NCBI RefSeq assembly: GCF_019139675.1
Contig: NZ_CP077077.1
Location: forward strand, 1,116,001-1,180,000
Length of the DNA stretch: 64,000 nucleotides
Direction of reading: 5' to 3'
Origin: Pseudomonas maumuensis
GTDB taxonomy: Bacteria; Pseudomonadota; Gammaproteobacteria; Pseudomonadales; Pseudomonadaceae
Made by a program: the position numbers and the translations under genes. The notes beneath the pieces are model-generated. The model saw only the letters and a program-made list of their open reading frames with translations. It had not been told where the DNA came from and ran no database searches. Positions 63,431 through 64,000 of the stretch are shown here, in pieces (the stretch's first letter is position 1; each line of letters opens with the position of its first letter).

Positions 63431-64000
63431 TCAGATATCCCACACCAGGTTGATGGCGAAGTTGCGCCCCGGCGCGGTCAGGCGGTCAAGATTGGCCGGT
63501 TGGGTGACGGCGGCCTCGCTCACGCCTGTGTTGTTGCCGACGCTGGCGTACTTGCGCACATCGTCCCACTGCCAGTATTTCTTGTCGGTCAGGTTGTACA
63601 GGCCACCGTTGATGGTCAGGTCGTCGGTGATCCGGTAGAACCCGGTCAGGTCGAGCACGCCGTAGCCCGGTGTGCGGAACTCCGAGCTGGAGCCATCGGG
63701 GGCGAAGAACGTGGTGTCGTCCACGCGGTTTTTGCGTTTGACCAGGGTCCAGCTCAACTGAGTGCCGTAGTCGACTTGTTCGTAGCCCAGGCCGAACACG
63801 CCCGTCAGCGGGTTCACGCTGTTGAGCGGCTGGCCGGTGTCGTCGTTGCGACCGTAGGCATAGGCAACCGAGGCAACCGAGTAGAGGCCTTCCGGTGCTC
63901 CGAAGCGGTCCAGGTTGAGGCGCCCCTTGATTTCCGCACCCTTGATGGTGGCGTGCTTGATGTTGTTGGCCTGGAAGGTCGACCCGAGCTTGCCGGACTG
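63431..64000 (-). CDS. TonB-dependent receptor, C-terminal part (probable heme receptor)
   Basis: The reading frame is open from the stop at 63431 to the window edge, so this is the 3' end (190 codons including the stop) of a larger gene. It encodes the last beta strands of a TonB-dependent outer-membrane barrel: KHATIKGAEIKGRLNLDRF, VLDLTGFYRITDDLTINGGLYNLTDKKYWQW and the terminal GRNFAINLVWDI. The strand pattern resembles the hemoglobin/transferrin/lactoferrin group, and the neighbouring heme oxygenase favours heme as ligand. The plug domain and TonB box are outside the window. Confidence 0.85.
   Translation of the reverse strand, partial: QSGKLGSTFQANNIKHATIKGAEIKGRLNLDRFGAPEGLYSVASVAYAYGRNDDTGQPLNSVNPLTGVFGLGYEQVDYGTQLSWTLVKRKNRVDDTTFFAPDGSSSEFRTPGYGVLDLTGFYRITDDLTINGGLYNLTDKKYWQWDDVRKYASVGNNTGVSEAAVTQPANLDRLTAPGRNFAINLVWDI

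Overview
This 64 kb window is chromosomal, GC-rich, almost fully coding, and has the gene content of a Pseudomonas of the P. putida group. The gene order mreBCD-maf-rng-yhdP-tldD, kdsD-kdsC-lptCAB-rpoN-hpf-ptsN-rapZ-ptsO, mla (ttg2) genes-ibaG-murA-hisGDC, pepA-holC-valS, gcvHP-sdaA-gcvT and arcDABC is typical of that group. Short REP-type inverted repeats with the Pseudomonas core (ATCGCGGGGCAAG or CCGGCAAGCCGGCTCCCACA) fill many gaps. There is no sign of a prophage, IS element, CRISPR array, integrative element, rRNA or tRNA. Species assignment is inference only.

Layout. 0.04-8.8 kb: cell-shape genes mreB, mreC and mreD, then maf, rng and the AsmA-like giant yhdP. 8.8-13.2 kb: a nitrilase-family hydrolase, tldD, the ribosome maturation factor darP (opposite strand) and pmbA/tldE. 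13.3-17.2 kb: an iron-starvation operon (fagA-fumC-orfX-sodA-ZIP transporter) behind a promoter whose -10 lies inside a Fur box. 17.2-24.2 kb, minus strand: one long run kdsD-kdsC-lptC-lptA-lptB-rpoN-hpf-ptsN-rapZ-ptsO joining LPS assembly, sigma-54 and the nitrogen PTS. 24.4-32.4 kb, plus strand: mlaFEDCB, ibaG, murA, hisG, hisD, hisC. 32.5-35.5 kb: a GntR regulator with a CynX-type MFS transporter, an NTF2-like protein and a GIY-YIG protein. 35.5-38.2 kb: ndpA and hupN divergent, then rlmF. 38.3-43.6 kb, minus strand: pepA-holC-hypothetical-valS. 43.9-46.1 kb: lptFG. 46.1-47.3 kb: an RDD membrane protein and a cold-shock protein. 47.3-55.0 kb, minus strand: gcsR-gcvH-gcvP-sdaA-gcvT, the glycine cleavage/serine deamination pathway with its TyrR-like sigma-54 activator. 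55.1-60.3 kb, minus strand: arginine deiminase operon arcD-arcA-arcB-arcC plus a DUF5064 gene. 60.8-62.2 kb: a second, divergent arcD-like antiporter. 62.2-64.0 kb, minus strand: a DUF454 protein, heme oxygenase and the 3' end of a TonB-dependent (probably heme) receptor cut by the window edge.

How parts work together. MlaFEDCB, LptABCFG, KdsCD and YhdP all serve outer-membrane lipid supply, and MurA and MreBCD serve the cell wall. RpoN in this window is the sigma factor that GcsR (also here) needs at the -24/-12 promoter seen before gcvH. The Fur-controlled fumC and sodA provide iron-independent replacements for iron enzymes, and the hemO/TonB-receptor pair at the right edge acquires iron from heme.

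I found no convincing evidence of a wholly undescribed system. The most interesting items are the apparent AUU start codon of mreC, a GcsR operator array with a sigma-54 promoter, a REP at the place where P. aeruginosa carries glyA2, the terminator-like hairpins between mreB and mreC, the duplicated divergent arcD genes, and the small Trp/Cys-rich FagA protein.
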